Program-made: the position numbers and the translations under genes | Part shown: positions 1 to 8,518 of the stretch, piece by piece | Layout of the letters: each line of letters begins with the position of its first letter | Numbering within the stretch: the stretch's first letter is position 1 | Source of the DNA: Virgibacillus halotolerans | GTDB lineage: Bacteria; Bacillota; Bacilli; Bacillales; Amphibacillaceae | DNA: 64,000 nucleotides | NCBI RefSeq assembly: GCF_016908515.1 | Contig: NZ_JAFBEA010000003.1 | Span: 310,001 to 374,000, forward strand | Direction of reading: 5' to 3' | The notes under the pieces: generated by a model | The model's input: the letters and a program-made list of their open reading frames with translations, nothing else | The model's database searches: none | Told to the model about the DNA's origin: nothing

Positions 1-49
1 TACCGAAGCGGAATATGAGGCTGCAAGGAAAAAACGAGAGGGGAAATAA
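1..49 (+). CDS. C-terminal tail of an unidentified protein (partial)
   Basis: Frame 2 reads TEAEYEAARKKREGK and then a TAA stop. The gene enters from the left edge. The short acidic/basic helix resembles the end of SHOCT-type C-terminal domains, but 15 residues are too few to assign a family. A weak inverted repeat (61-68 with 87-94) follows and has no T-run. Confidence 0.5.
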   Translation, partial: TEAEYEAARKKREGK

Positions 50-93
50 GTTCATGGATTATTCACAAACCCTGTGAGCATTAGGATTGTGAA

Positions 94-122
94 TTGTGTC
101 AAAATGAGATACTATTTATATA
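94..122 (+). promoter_or_regulatory. sigma-A-like promoter of the TetR gene
   Basis: TTGTGT (94-99), a 17-nt spacer and TATATA (117-122) resemble a vegetative promoter. The putative TetR operator begins at the -10 element, which suits autorepression. This is inferred from sequence only. Confidence 0.5.
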
Positions 123-141
123 GACTAATTGGTCAGTTTGA
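122..141. promoter_or_regulatory. candidate TetR operator (site 1)
   Basis: Positions 126-139 read TAATTGGTCAGTTT. The reverse complement, AAACTGACCAATTA, matches AAACTGACCAGTCA at 874-887 in 12 of 14 positions. The two sites flank the TetR gene, one overlapping its promoter and one upstream of the following small gene. That arrangement is expected of a regulator controlling itself and its neighbour. Confidence 0.5.
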
Positions 142-162
142 TAATACAAAGTAGGTGCAGAC

Positions 163-765
163 ATGGCTCCAAGAATTTCGGACGAGGCAAAAGAAGAAAG
201 AAGGATCACCATATTACAGGCTGCACTGGAATGCTTTTCCGCTAAAGGGTATTATGCATCTACTGTGGATGATATTGTAAGATACTCTAAATTAAGTAAG
301 GGATCGATTTATAATTATTTCAGTGGTAAAGAGGATATTATCATCAGCATACTACAGCATGAAACGAGAAAGTCACGGGAAGCGCTTGTAGCAGAGCTGA
401 AGCAAATAACCAGTCCGCTTGAACAATTAAAGTACTGGATTAATTCGGACATTCCCTACAACTTAAATAAGAAGAAATTAATGCGTGTGCATATTGAATT
501 CTGGTTGTATTCAACCGATTCACCAGATGTACAACACATTTTATCAGATCGTTTTGATGTTACATTCGAAATGATCAAAGAAATTATTGCCGCGGGAAAA
601 AACGCTGGGGAATTTAGACAGGACATTGATCCTGAAAAGGCATCAGCGGTATTCTGGGAGCTGCATGATGGTATTTGGCTGCATGCAACGATCGGCTATA
701 ATGAAGATAAAATGGCGGAACGCATTAAGGGAATGGAAGCAACGATGCTAGCCTATTTGACGTAA
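163..765 (+). CDS. TetR/AcrR family transcriptional regulator
   Basis: A 200-residue protein of typical TetR length. Residues 14-60 form the N-terminal helix-turn-helix, with the family signature around ILQAALECFSAKGYYASTVD and SKGSIYNYFSGKEDI. The remaining helical part is the ligand-binding domain and gives no specific ligand clue. The Shine-Dalgarno match is weak. Its own promoter overlaps a candidate operator, and a related site precedes the next small gene, so autoregulation plus control of the neighbour is the simplest inference. It could also control the truncated upstream gene. Confidence 0.9.
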   Translation: MAPRISDEAKEERRITILQAALECFSAKGYYASTVDDIVRYSKLSKGSIYNYFSGKEDIIISILQHETRKSREALVAELKQITSPLEQLKYWINSDIPYNLNKKKLMRVHIEFWLYSTDSPDVQHILSDRFDVTFEMIKEIIAAGKNAGEFRQDIDPEKASAVFWELHDGIWLHATIGYNEDKMAERIKGMEATMLAYLT

Positions 766-873
766 AAAATAAAAACATAAACAATGAAAATGAACATATA
801 GATATAGAATGTCGTAAAGCAGAACTGGCGCTACTCAGTCCCTTAGAAGTGGGGAAGTAATGCCGAGCCAGAT

Positions 874-887
874 AAACTGACCAGTCA
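874..887. promoter_or_regulatory. candidate TetR operator (site 2)
   Basis: AAACTGACCAGTCA lies 27 nt upstream of the small gene that starts at 914. It contains the interrupted palindrome TGAC-CA-GTCA and matches the site upstream of the TetR gene in 12 of 14 positions (opposite strand). Confidence 0.45.
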
Positions 888-913
888 TTTTAAAGCGTAA
901 AGGAGTGAATGAA

Positions 914-1072
914 ATGAGAAACAAAATGAAAAGCTTATTTAAAAGTAATAAATCAAAATTAACGCTTGGTGAACAAAAAGACAGAGCATACTATTTTCAA
1001 AAAAATGAAGAGCAGCTGCAAAGGGAAAAAGTAATGTTAGATTATGCGTACATTCGATCTTTTGCAAGATAA
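914..1072 (+). CDS. small orphan protein, 52 residues
   Basis: A short reading frame with a good ribosome site (AAAGGAGTG, 899-907) seven bases before the ATG. The product starts MRNKMKSLFKSNKSKLTLGE. It is soluble, very basic in its first 20 residues, then a charged helix (QKNEEQLQREKVMLDYAYIRSF). No family is recognised. It has a possible operator upstream and two hairpins downstream, so it looks like a complete transcription unit probably controlled by the TetR protein at 163-765. Confidence 0.65.
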   Translation: MRNKMKSLFKSNKSKLTLGEQKDRAYYFQKNEEQLQREKVMLDYAYIRSFAR

Positions 1073-1082
1073 GTAGATATCC

Positions 1083-1123
1083 AGGTATTTCCCTAACCAG
1101 TTACACCTGGATAGGGAATGCCT
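1083..1123 (+). terminator. hairpin after the 52-residue gene
   Basis: The arms AGGTATTTCCCTA and TAGGGAATGCCT pair, and an inner CCAG/CTGG stem forms within the loop. It is followed by TTTCTATAT, so it is a moderately good terminator directly after the small gene. Confidence 0.5.
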
Positions 1124-1146
1124 TTCTATATAGAGTGATTCTTTTC

Positions 1147-1182
1147 AAGGAATCGGGAGCATGCCCCGGTTCCTTTTTTTCG
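1147..1182 (+). terminator. Rho-independent terminator
   Basis: The stem AAGGAATCGGG / CCCGGTTCCTT (one G-U pair) is followed by a run of T (1174-1180). It closes the transcription unit of the small gene and lies just before the 21-bp repeat array. Confidence 0.85.
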
Positions 1183-1209
1183 TTTGATCAATAGTATAAA
1201 ACGGAGTAA

Positions 1210-1644
1210 GGTTCAGCGCACATGGCCGAAGATTCAGCGCACCCGGCCGAGGGTTCAGCGCTCCTGGCCGGAGGTTCAGCGCACGTGGCCGTAGGTTCAG
1301 CGTTCACGGTCGAAGTTTCGGCGCTCCTGGGCGGAGGTTCAGCGCCCGGCCACAGGTTCAGCGCTCCCGGCCGGAGGTTCAGCGCACATGGCCGAAGGTT
1401 CAGCGCTCCCGGCCGAGGGTCCAGCGCACAAGGCCGAAGGTTCAGCGCTCCCGGCCGAGGGTCCAGCGCGCCTGGCCGAAGGTTCAGCGCCCGATCACAG
1501 GTTCAGCGCTCCCGGCCGTAGGTTCAGCGCACATGGCCGAAAGTTCGGCGCTCCCGGCCGCAGGTCCAGCGCACATGGCCGAAGGTTCAGCGCCCGGCCG
1601 AAGGTTCAGCGCTCCCGGCCGCAGGTCCAGCGCACGCATCCGAA
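1210..1644. repeat. tandem array of about 21 GC-rich 21-bp units
   Basis: Unit starts fall at 1210, 1231, 1252, 1273, 1294, 1315, 1336, 1355, 1376, 1397, 1418, 1439, 1460, 1481, 1500, 1521, 1542, 1563, 1584, 1603 and 1624. Each begins with GGTTCAGCGC or a close variant. The second half is mostly ACATGGCCGAA or TCCCGGCCGNN, and from about unit 8 the two alternate. Three units (1336, 1481, 1584) are 19 bp. The array lies in the convergent gap between the small gene and trpA. A related array in opposite orientation lies at 10348-10483. Reading frames across it are an artefact of the 21-bp period. Confidence 0.95.
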
Positions 1645-1702
1645 TGCTAACCGTTGGAGGCTGTATTCCCCCATCTCGCTCGATATTATCGAAAAAAACT
1701 TA

Positions 1703-2494
1703 TTATTGATGCACTTGCTTTTTCAAACTCCCCTTAATCAATGCTGAAACTTCATCTGACGCACCTTCGTGCAGGAGTTTAACAATTTTACTTCCAACAA
1801 TAACGCCATCACAATGGTTGCTTAGTTCATGTGCTTGTTCAGCATTGGAAACACCAAATCCTGCCAGAACAGGGACTGTGCTATACGATTTCAGCAGTTG
1901 CAAATAGTCCTTCACTTCTGATTGATGTGTTGCCCTTACGCCGGTTGTACCAGTGACGGAAACTGCGTAGAGGAAACCTTCTGACCGGCTAGCCAGTTCA
2001 GCAAGCCTTTCTTTTGGACTTGTTAGTGCTGCCAGACGAATGAATGCGATCGATTTGTCCTGCAAGACGGCCGCTATCGGTGATTCCTCTTCCATTGGTA
2101 AATCTGGAATGATAATACCGTCTACACCGGCTTGTTCGCAGGCAACAGCGAAATGTTCGACCCCATATTTATAAATTGGATTTAAATAAGTCATTAGGAT
2201 GATTGGAATGGATCGTTTTTCTTTTGATAATTGTAATGTTTCCAGTACTTTCGCTAATGTGGTCCCACCTTCTAAAGCTCTGATTCCAGCTTCTTGGATG
2301 ATTGGTCCGTCCGCTACTGGATCTGAGAAGGGGATGCCAAGTTCAATGGCTGCTACACCAGCGTCCTGTAAAAATTGGATTCTTTCTTCCAAAATATCCA
2401 ATCCGCCGTCACCAGCCATAATGTAGGGCACAAATAAATTTTCCCCGGCTTGCTTTTTTTCCTTGAATGAAAGTGCTAAACGTTCTTTACCCAT
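1703..2494 (-). CDS. trpA: tryptophan synthase alpha subunit
   Basis: Cleaves indole-3-glycerol phosphate to indole and glyceraldehyde 3-phosphate, last step of Trp synthesis, in complex with TrpB. The TIM-barrel signature is clear: [18 protein letters not shown] carries the catalytic Glu and Asp region, followed by [11 protein letters not shown] and [10 protein letters not shown]. The start at 2494 ([10 protein letters not shown]) is preferred over the ATG at 2515, because GGAGG lies about nine bases before it and it overlaps the end of trpB (GGGTAA) by eight bases, indicating translational coupling. At 263 residues it has normal length. It is the last gene of the operon; no strong terminator is seen between it and the 21-bp array. 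Confidence 0.97.
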   Translation of the reverse strand: MGKERLALSFKEKKQAGENLFVPYIMAGDGGLDILEERIQFLQDAGVAAIELGIPFSDPVADGPIIQEAGIRALEGGTTLAKVLETLQLSKEKRSIPIILMTYLNPIYKYGVEHFAVACEQAGVDGIIIPDLPMEEESPIAAVLQDKSIAFIRLAALTSPKERLAELASRSEGFLYAVSVTGTTGVRATHQSEVKDYLQLLKSYSTVPVLAGFGVSNAEQAHELSNHCDGVIVGSKIVKLLHEGASDEVSALIKGSLKKQVHQ

Positions 2495-3701
2495 TGTAAT
2501 TTCCCTCCAGTGCATCTTTTACTTGTTCCACATCTTTATCGCCGCGTCCGGATAAACAAATGACTAACGTTTCGTCTTGTTGCATTTCTTTTGCCAGTTT
2601 CATCGCATATGCTACGGCATGTGCGCTTTCTAACGCAGGGATAATCCCTTCTGTTTTGGTTAGAAATTGAAAGGCTTCGAGTGCTTCCTGGTCTGTTATT
2701 GAAGTATAGGCTACCCTTGAAGTTACATGAAGATGACTGTGCTCCGGTCCAACTCCTGGGTAATCGAGACCTGCTGAAATAGAGAAGGCTTCTTCGATTT
2801 GTCCATCTTGGTCCTGGAGAAGGTGCGTCATCATTCCATGTAAAACACCAACACTGCCATCTGTTAATGCGGCGGCATGGTTATTTGTATCAATGCCGGC
2901 ACCACCAGCTTCGACCCCATATAACCGAACATTTAAATCTTCAATAAATGAATGAAACATCCCCATTGCATTACTGCCGCCACCTACGCATGCCACGACT
3001 GCGTCAGGTAATTTTCCGGTTTGTTCTACGATTTGTTGTTTCGTTTCCTTTCCAATAACGGATTGTAAGTCTCGGACAATTTTAGGGAAAGGGTGTGGGC
3101 CAACAACAGATCCGAGAATATAATGTGTATCCTCTACATGACTGACCCAATAACGTAAAGCTTCATTTACGGCATCCTTTAATGTTCCACTGCCTTGGGA
3201 AACGCCTTGAACAGTAGCGCCCAATAACTCCATTCGGAAAACATTTAACTTTTGTCGCTCCATATCCTTCTCACCCATGAAAATAATGCAATCCAGTCCC
3301 AGTAATGCGCAAACAGTAGCAGTTGCGACACCATGCTGACCAGCGCCCGTTTCTGCAACGACTTTTTTCTTGCCCATTCGTTGGGTTAATAATGCTTGCC
3401 CAATCGTATTATTAATTTTGTGGGCACCTGTATGGTTTAAGTCTTCACGCTTTAAATAAATTTGCGGGCCACCAAGTTTTTGTGATAAATGTGCTGCATG
3501 GAAAAGTGGTGTTTCCCGACCTACATATTGTTTTAAATAAGTTTCCAATTCGTTTATAAATTGCGGGTCCTTGATTGCTTGCTCATATGCTTCCTCTAAT
3601 TCTATTAAAGCTGGCATTAATAACTCTGGAACAAATTTACCTCCGAAGTTTCCATATCTTCCTGTAGCATCAGGCATTGTATAGGTTGTCAATAGACTCA
3701 T
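2487..3701 (-). CDS. trpB: tryptophan synthase beta subunit
   Basis: Condenses indole with serine using pyridoxal phosphate. The PLP lysine lies in HTGAHKINN (near residue 90), and the phosphate-binding loop is [11 protein letters not shown]. At 404 residues it has standard length. The ATG at 3701 overlaps the trpF stop (ATGA), with AAAGG immediately upstream; the TTG four codons in is an alternative with better spacing. It is followed by trpA with an 8-base overlap. Confidence 0.97.
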   Translation of the reverse strand: MSLLTTYTMPDATGRYGNFGGKFVPELLMPALIELEEAYEQAIKDPQFINELETYLKQYVGRETPLFHAAHLSQKLGGPQIYLKREDLNHTGAHKINNTIGQALLTQRMGKKKVVAETGAGQHGVATATVCALLGLDCIIFMGEKDMERQKLNVFRMELLGATVQGVSQGSGTLKDAVNEALRYWVSHVEDTHYILGSVVGPHPFPKIVRDLQSVIGKETKQQIVEQTGKLPDAVVACVGGGSNAMGMFHSFIEDLNVRLYGVEAGGAGIDTNNHAAALTDGSVGVLHGMMTHLLQDQDGQIEEAFSISAGLDYPGVGPEHSHLHVTSRVAYTSITDQEALEAFQFLTKTEGIIPALESAHAVAYAMKLAKEMQQDETLVICLSGRGDKDVEQVKDALEGNYNG

Positions 3702-4306
3702 CCTTTCGTGTGTTTTGCATTTGTAATAAATGCTCTTATTTTGTTAAAATCCTTTTCCCCGTTTGTTTCTATGCCACTAGAAACATCTACGCCGGCTGGC
3801 TGCACGCGTTCGATCGCTTCTTGGATATTTTCTGGTGTAAGTCCGCCGGCAAGTATTACTTTTTTTCGATCAATCGCTAGATCACTTGCTAAATCCCAAT
3901 CAAATGTGGTTCCATTTCCACCCCGATACTTGCCAATTGGGCTATCCAGTAAATAATAATCACAAGGATAATACTGGATGTTTTTAAGTTTGTTCCGATC
4001 AACTGGAAATGCCTTAATCACTTGGTATGGTAGCTGTTCAGCAACAGAGGCAGGTTCATCCCCATGTAGTTGAATAACATCCAGACCAACCTTTTTAGCA
4101 ATTTTCAGCATGTCTTCGACGGTTTCATTAACAAATACCCCGACTTTTTTGATGTGAAAGGGAAGGGTATTTCCGATACTTGCAGCGGCTTCCGGTGTGA
4201 TTTGTCGCTTACTAGGGGCAAAGACAAACCCGACGAAGTCTGCCCCTGCTTGAACGGCAACAGCTGCAGCATCAGTCGTTTTAATTCCACATGTTTTCAC
4301 TAGCAA
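3698..4306 (-). CDS. trpF: phosphoribosylanthranilate isomerase
   Basis: Amadori rearrangement of phosphoribosylanthranilate to CdRP. N-terminal [12 protein letters not shown] contains the catalytic Cys, and the catalytic Asp lies in [18 protein letters not shown] near residue 127. [10 protein letters not shown] and GVDVSSGIE form the phosphate site. At 202 residues it has normal length. The start is a TTG at 4306, eight bases after AAAGAGGTG, which lies in the end of trpC. It overlaps trpB by four bases. Confidence 0.96.
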   Translation of the reverse strand: MLVKTCGIKTTDAAAVAVQAGADFVGFVFAPSKRQITPEAAASIGNTLPFHIKKVGVFVNETVEDMLKIAKKVGLDVIQLHGDEPASVAEQLPYQVIKAFPVDRNKLKNIQYYPCDYYLLDSPIGKYRGGNGTTFDWDLASDLAIDRKKVILAGGLTPENIQEAIERVQPAGVDVSSGIETNGEKDFNKIRAFITNAKHTKG

Positions 4307-4308
4307 TG

Positions 4309-5094
4309 TTATTGCACCTCTTTACCTTGTAAAGGCAGGCGTAGATCCTTGAATGTTTCGGGTAAGTCAGTGGATGTCATCAATGTTTCGCCAACTAAAA
4401 TGGCATCCGCGCCAGCGTTACGTACACGTCTCACATCATCAGCCGTTTTAATACCACTTTCGCTGATAAGGATGGTTTTCGGATCTATCACCATAGAAGA
4501 AAGTTTCTCAGTTGTATCTAGATTAACTTCAAAGGTTTTTAAATTACGGTTATTTATTCCAATAATGTCCACATCTAATTGGAGTGCGCGTTCCATTTCT
4601 TCCTGATTATGAACTTCACAAAGTACTTCCAGTCCTAATAACCGGGCATAGTAATTCATGTTTTCCAAATCAGCTTGTGGTAAGGCGGCGACGATTAGTA
4701 AAATAATCGATGCGCCTGCTGCTTTTGCCTGATCAATTTGTATTGGATCGATGATGAAGTCCTTACATAAGATCGGTAAATCTACCGCTTCTCGAACGGC
4801 CTGGAGGTCTTCCATGGAACCATTAAAGAACGGTTTATCCGTTAAAACAGAAATGGCGCTCGCACCTTGTGCTTCATAGATTTTTGCTTGTGTTACTGGA
4901 TCGACTGTCATATCAATCGCACCCTTTGACGGGGATGAACGCTTAATTTCCGCGATCACATTCATTGTTGACGAGGCTGTCACCTTTTCTTTAAAAGTTG
5001 GCGTTTTTTTATACACTTTCGGTCCAAATGTTTGTTGTTTTAATTGAACAATTTCTTTCTGCTTCTCTGCTAAAATTTCATCTAAAATAGTCAT
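4309..5094 (-). CDS. trpC: indole-3-glycerol-phosphate synthase
   Basis: Ring closure of CdRP to indole glycerol phosphate. Visible signature blocks are VIAEIKRSSPSKG (catalytic Lys), LTDKPFFNGS, LCKDFIIDPIQI (catalytic Lys), GINNRNLKTFEV and ISESGI. The ATG at 5094 is chosen because GTGAGGTG lies about nine bases before it, inside the end of trpD; the GTG at 5109 has no such site. At 261 residues it has standard length. Confidence 0.97.
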   Translation of the reverse strand: MTILDEILAEKQKEIVQLKQQTFGPKVYKKTPTFKEKVTASSTMNVIAEIKRSSPSKGAIDMTVDPVTQAKIYEAQGASAISVLTDKPFFNGSMEDLQAVREAVDLPILCKDFIIDPIQIDQAKAAGASIILLIVAALPQADLENMNYYARLLGLEVLCEVHNQEEMERALQLDVDIIGINNRNLKTFEVNLDTTEKLSSMVIDPKTILISESGIKTADDVRRVRNAGADAILVGETLMTSTDLPETFKDLRLPLQGKEVQ

Positions 5095-5095
5095 C

Positions 5096-6121
5096 CTATA
5101 GCACCTCACTTGGAATTTTTTTACTGTATGCGACTAATTGCTGCAGTCTTTCTAAAGCTGCTCCGGATTGAATGCTCTCTCTAGCTAGATCAATTCCCTC
5201 TTTGATGGTTTGGGACGCACCATTGGCGAATATTCCAAGTCCAGCATTAAGGAGGATCGTATCCAAGTATGGACCAACGTTTCCTTTTAACACACGAAGT
5301 AAAATGTCTGCATTATCTTTGGCATCTCCACCGCGGATTTGTTCATTTGCGTATACGGGTAATCCAACTTCCTCTGGTGTTAGTGTAAATGCTGTTTGTT
5401 TTCCTTCATTGAGTAAGGTGAGATGGTTTTCGCCGGCAAGAGATGCCTCATCCATGGATCCAGCTCCATTGACAACAATGGCCCGACGTCTGCCTAATTT
5501 ATGAAGTGCGTCTGCCATCATTGGCACCATGTCCTGTCGATAAACACCGAGGAACTGTGAGTCCAGTGGAACAGGGTTTGTCAGCGGTCCGATTGCATTG
5601 AAAATTGTTGGTAATCCCAGCTCTTGACGCACTTTCATAAAATGCTTGAGTTTATCATGAACATGTGGTGCAAACAGGAAGGCTATTTTATTTTCCCGCA
5701 GTATTTCCTCCATATGTTCTTGTGAAAACGATAAGGAAACACCGAGGTGCTCTAACACGTCTGCACTTCCTGTCTTACTTGAGATACTTCGATTGCCGTG
5801 CTTGGCAACTGTAATACCCGCACCAGCAATAACGAAAGCGGATGTGGTACTAATGTTGAAACTGTAAGATTTATCCCCACCAGTTCCACAGTTATCCATC
5901 ACGTTGGGTAAGGCTAGTGAGGTGAGGGGGGACTGAGAACGAATGACTTCTACAATCCCTGCGATCTCATCCGCGGTTTCTCCTTTTGCACGTAATGCTG
6001 TTAAAAAAGCGGCAATTTCTGTATCCGTAATATCTTCAGTAAAGCAATACTTGGTTGCGATTTTCATCTCTTCAATACTTAAATTTTCACGATTCATGAG
6101 TTTTTCAAGGTAAATTTTCAT
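5096..6121 (-). CDS. trpD: anthranilate phosphoribosyltransferase
   Basis: Transfers phosphoribose from PRPP to anthranilate. The PRPP-binding motif is DNCGTGGDKSYSFNIST (near residue 76), followed by KHGNRSISSKTGSADVLE and IGPLTNP. At 341 residues it has standard length. AAAGGAGTG lies about seven bases before the ATG. The 132-bp gap to trpE is unusually wide for this operon and holds no gene. TrpG, the glutaminase subunit, is not in the operon and presumably comes from a pabA elsewhere, as in B. subtilis. Confidence 0.97.
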   Translation of the reverse strand: MKIYLEKLMNRENLSIEEMKIATKYCFTEDITDTEIAAFLTALRAKGETADEIAGIVEVIRSQSPLTSLALPNVMDNCGTGGDKSYSFNISTTSAFVIAGAGITVAKHGNRSISSKTGSADVLEHLGVSLSFSQEHMEEILRENKIAFLFAPHVHDKLKHFMKVRQELGLPTIFNAIGPLTNPVPLDSQFLGVYRQDMVPMMADALHKLGRRRAIVVNGAGSMDEASLAGENHLTLLNEGKQTAFTLTPEEVGLPVYANEQIRGGDAKDNADILLRVLKGNVGPYLDTILLNAGLGIFANGASQTIKEGIDLARESIQSGAALERLQQLVAYSKKIPSEVL

Positions 6122-6253
6122 TTTGATACACTCCTTTTTTTCTTAATGGCTGTTTTTTCATAGTCTGAGTTTTTGCCACCGCAGTTGATATCTACTACTG
6201 ATAAAGTATTCTCATTTATATTTTTCTGCAAAAACTTTTAGGAAACAGCTTTT

Positions 6254-7639
6254 TTAATTTACAAGTTCAACATTGTTCATTTTCATTAAGGCTTTTGCTT
6301 TGTGCAGGGTCTCTGCAAATTCCTTAGCGGGAACAGAGTCTTGAACAATTCCAGCACCTGACTGTAAATAGGCATGGTTATCTTTGATGACGAGGGAGCG
6401 GATGGCAAGTGCCATATTTAAATCGTGATTGAAATTAATGTAGCCAATTCCGCCGCCATAAACACCACGTTTTGTTTCTTCATAATCATTAATCACCTGC
6501 ATTGCACGGACTTTCGGTGCTCCAGAGACGGTTCCAGCAGGTAAACAGGCAATCAGTGCATCAATACTGCTGAGATTTTTCTTTAATTTGCCTTGTACCT
6601 TTGAAACGATATGCATCACATACTGATATTTTTCTATGACCATGTAAGTCGGAACGGTAAGACTGTCAATTTCACTGACGCGTCCAAGATCCCGTTTACT
6701 TAAATCGACCAACATCTTATGCTCAGAAATTTCTTTCTTGTCAGATAGTAAATCATCCATTAGCAGAGTGTCTTCTGCATTTGTTTTGCCGCGTGGTCTT
6801 GTTCCAGCGATCGGGTTGGTTACCAATTCATTTCCTGTCGTTTGAATCAAGCTTTCCGGTGATGCGCCTAATACAAGGTAATCCGCAAATTCAATATAAA
6901 ACATATAGGGAGAGGGATTGGCGTTTCTCAATTTACGATAAAAGGAGAATGGGTCCCCATCAATGGTTGCTTTCATCCGCTGTGATAAAACAATTTGCTG
7001 CATATCCCCGCTTTGGATAAGCTGTTTTGCCTGGGTGACCTTCTCCTTGAACTTTTCCTCGGTCATTTCAGGTTGAAAGTCAACATTAGTGAGTTCGTGT
7101 TCCGGTTTATTTGGTTCATTTTCCAATTGGCCTGCCAGATTATTTAAACGTTCATCTAGTTCCTGTTCCGATACGTTATCCGGGTTCATAGCAATCAGAT
7201 AAATGATTTCGTTGGCATGATCAAATACAAATACATTTTTATAAACCATCAAATGAATATCGGGCATGTTTAGTTCATTGGGTAGCGGCTCGCCAATAGC
7301 TTCATATTGGCGGGTCGCATCATATCCAACATATCCAATTGCTCCTCCATGGAAGGGGAGGGGAAGGTCCGTATCTATCTTCGGAAGATATTCCTTTATA
7401 TATTGGAGTGCATCCATTGGAAAGAGATCTGATGTATCTGACTCATGGTAAATAACGGTTGTTTCACTTCCAGTGCTGATAATCTCCTGGTAGGGATCGA
7501 CACCAATGAATGAGTATTTTCCTTTTTGCTTGTGTTGAAAGGAGCTTTCGAGTAGAAATTTTTTACTCCCGGTGAGTCGTTTGAAAATGCCTATCGGTGT
7601 AAGTGTGTCGGCAATTTGTTTGGTAAACTTATAGTTCAT
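6254..7639 (-). CDS. trpE: anthranilate synthase component I
   Basis: Converts chorismate to anthranilate with a TrpG/PabA partner. The N-terminal part has the tryptophan feedback site (FLLESSFQHKQKGKYSFIGVD; the LLES motif binds Trp). The C-terminal chorismate domain shows GTRPRGKTNAEDTLL, EHKMLVDLSKRDLGRV, LPAGTVSGAPKVRAM and GGGIGYINF. At 461 residues it is somewhat shorter than the B. subtilis protein. AAGGGATG precedes the ATG. First gene of the operon, behind two T-box leaders; this context and the LLES motif argue against PabB. Confidence 0.95.
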   Translation of the reverse strand: MNYKFTKQIADTLTPIGIFKRLTGSKKFLLESSFQHKQKGKYSFIGVDPYQEIISTGSETTVIYHESDTSDLFPMDALQYIKEYLPKIDTDLPLPFHGGAIGYVGYDATRQYEAIGEPLPNELNMPDIHLMVYKNVFVFDHANEIIYLIAMNPDNVSEQELDERLNNLAGQLENEPNKPEHELTNVDFQPEMTEEKFKEKVTQAKQLIQSGDMQQIVLSQRMKATIDGDPFSFYRKLRNANPSPYMFYIEFADYLVLGASPESLIQTTGNELVTNPIAGTRPRGKTNAEDTLLMDDLLSDKKEISEHKMLVDLSKRDLGRVSEIDSLTVPTYMVIEKYQYVMHIVSKVQGKLKKNLSSIDALIACLPAGTVSGAPKVRAMQVINDYEETKRGVYGGGIGYINFNHDLNMALAIRSLVIKDNHAYLQSGAGIVQDSVPAKEFAETLHKAKALMKMNNVELVN

Positions 7640-7710
7640 TTAGCTTCATCCCTTCTTTTTGTCAATTAGTAAAAAATAAAAAGTTTCTATTGGATAGGTG
7701 TAACAAGGTA

Positions 7711-7795
7711 TTAGAAAACTTGGCTTATCGCCAGGTTTTTAATGGCGAAATCCTTAGTTGCACTTATACTGGTTTCCTATAAAAGTTATACTTTT
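7711..7795 (-). repeat. two-hairpin dispersed element, copy 1
   Basis: On the minus strand it reads AAAGTATAACTTTTATAG, then ATAAGTGCAACTAAGG, then a hairpin with arms TCGCCA/TGGCGA, ending GCCAAGTTTTCTAA. The same order of elements occurs at 21899, 43832 and, truncated, 15884. This copy sits in the transcribed leader between T-box II and trpE. Confidence 0.75.
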
Positions 7796-7805
7796 GTATC
7801 AGTAT

Positions 7806-8098
7806 AAAAAAATCCTCTATAAATACATGGGAAATGTATTTATAGAGGACGATTGTGACCGCGGTGCCACCTCTGTTGAAAAGATCAAGCAGATCTTTTC
7901 ATCTTGTTCAGTTACAAAAATAACCTATCCGTGTAACGGCGGAGCACCGTGCTTCCCTACTATAATTTCAGGAAACCTCTCGTAAGGCCATTCGGCTTTT
8001 ATCCACGTACCGGAATTCCACCTCAACCGGTTCTCTGTGACGCTTCTTGAAAGCTTACTCTTCTTACTCAACGATTTATATATGCAGTTATGTTTCAT
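7806..8098 (-). promoter_or_regulatory. T-box leader II (tRNA-Trp)
   Basis: The T-box sequence AGAGGTGGCACCGCGG is at 7859-7874 (minus strand). It is followed by a strong terminator with 16-bp arms at 7813-7828 and 7834-7849 and a T-run at 7806-7812. In Stem I the specifier context is CGAATGGCCTT, giving a UGG (Trp) codon at 7990-7988. Uncharged tRNA-Trp would stabilise the antiterminator and allow trp transcription. Confidence 0.93.
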
Positions 8099-8105
8099 GG
8101 AACAC

Positions 8106-8389
8106 AAAAAAGTCCTCCATCCAGAAAAGGACGAGGAACCGTGGTACCACCTTTATTAGCTAATTAATATCAGCTCACTTTAGCAATATCAAATAATAAG
8201 TACTTGATATTCGTCTCGTATAACGATGAGACCTGTTCGCCAAAGCCTACTGATTCATCATGTTCGGTTTGGAAGCTCGGAAGTCCATTCATCCGTTGAA
8301 TGATACTGGTTTTCACCAACCACCAGTTCTCTGCATTCGTTCAGACCAGATTACTACTCTTCGTCATTGCTAAATTGATTAAGTTATTG
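8106..8389 (-). promoter_or_regulatory. T-box leader I (tRNA-Trp)
   Basis: The T-box sequence AAGGTGGTACCACGG is at 8139-8153 (minus strand). A terminator stem (GTCCT/AGGAC, 8112-8132) follows with a T-run. The specifier context GATGAATGGACTTCC gives UGG at 8287-8285. Stem I features include GAAGAGTAG and a GGTGAAAACC apical region. It lies directly upstream of leader II, so read-through requires two tRNA sensing events. Confidence 0.93.
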
Positions 8390-8395
8390 TTTCTC

Positions 8396-8424
8396 ATGGT
8401 AATGGAATATTTCCACAATGTCAA
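8396..8424 (-). promoter_or_regulatory. trp operon promoter
   Basis: On the minus strand, TTGACA (8424-8419), a 17-nt spacer and TACCAT (8401-8396). A consensus -35 and correct spacing place the transcription start just before T-box leader I. Confidence 0.75.
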
Positions 8425-8518
8425 GGGTTTTTAATAAAATTCATTTTTTGCTGTTAGAAACATGCCCGATTGTGCTATTTTATATATAGGTACTTTAGTG
8501 AAAGTGAAGGGAAGAGTA

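Noticed and set aside
1210-1644. CRISPR array
   Set aside because: Unit length is only 21 bp, the second halves are near-identical rather than unique spacers, and no cas genes are nearby.
1222-1747. Open frames through the 21-bp array encoding GSALPAEG-like repeats
   Set aside because: The 21-bp period is a multiple of three, so frames stay open by chance. There is no ribosome site, the 19-bp units break the frames and the composition is unlike neighbouring genes.
6122-6253. Possible extra T-box-like fragment (GCGGTGGCA) in the trpE-trpD gap
   Set aside because: The match is short, no specifier loop or terminator surrounds it, so it is probably chance.
6254-7639. Aminodeoxychorismate synthase (PabB) instead of TrpE
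   Set aside because: The LLES tryptophan-binding motif, T-box control by tRNA-Trp and position at the head of the trp operon identify it as TrpE.
7758-8107. Short open frames on both strands upstream of trpE
   Set aside because: They lie inside T-box leader II, whose structure explains the sequence, and lack ribosome sites.
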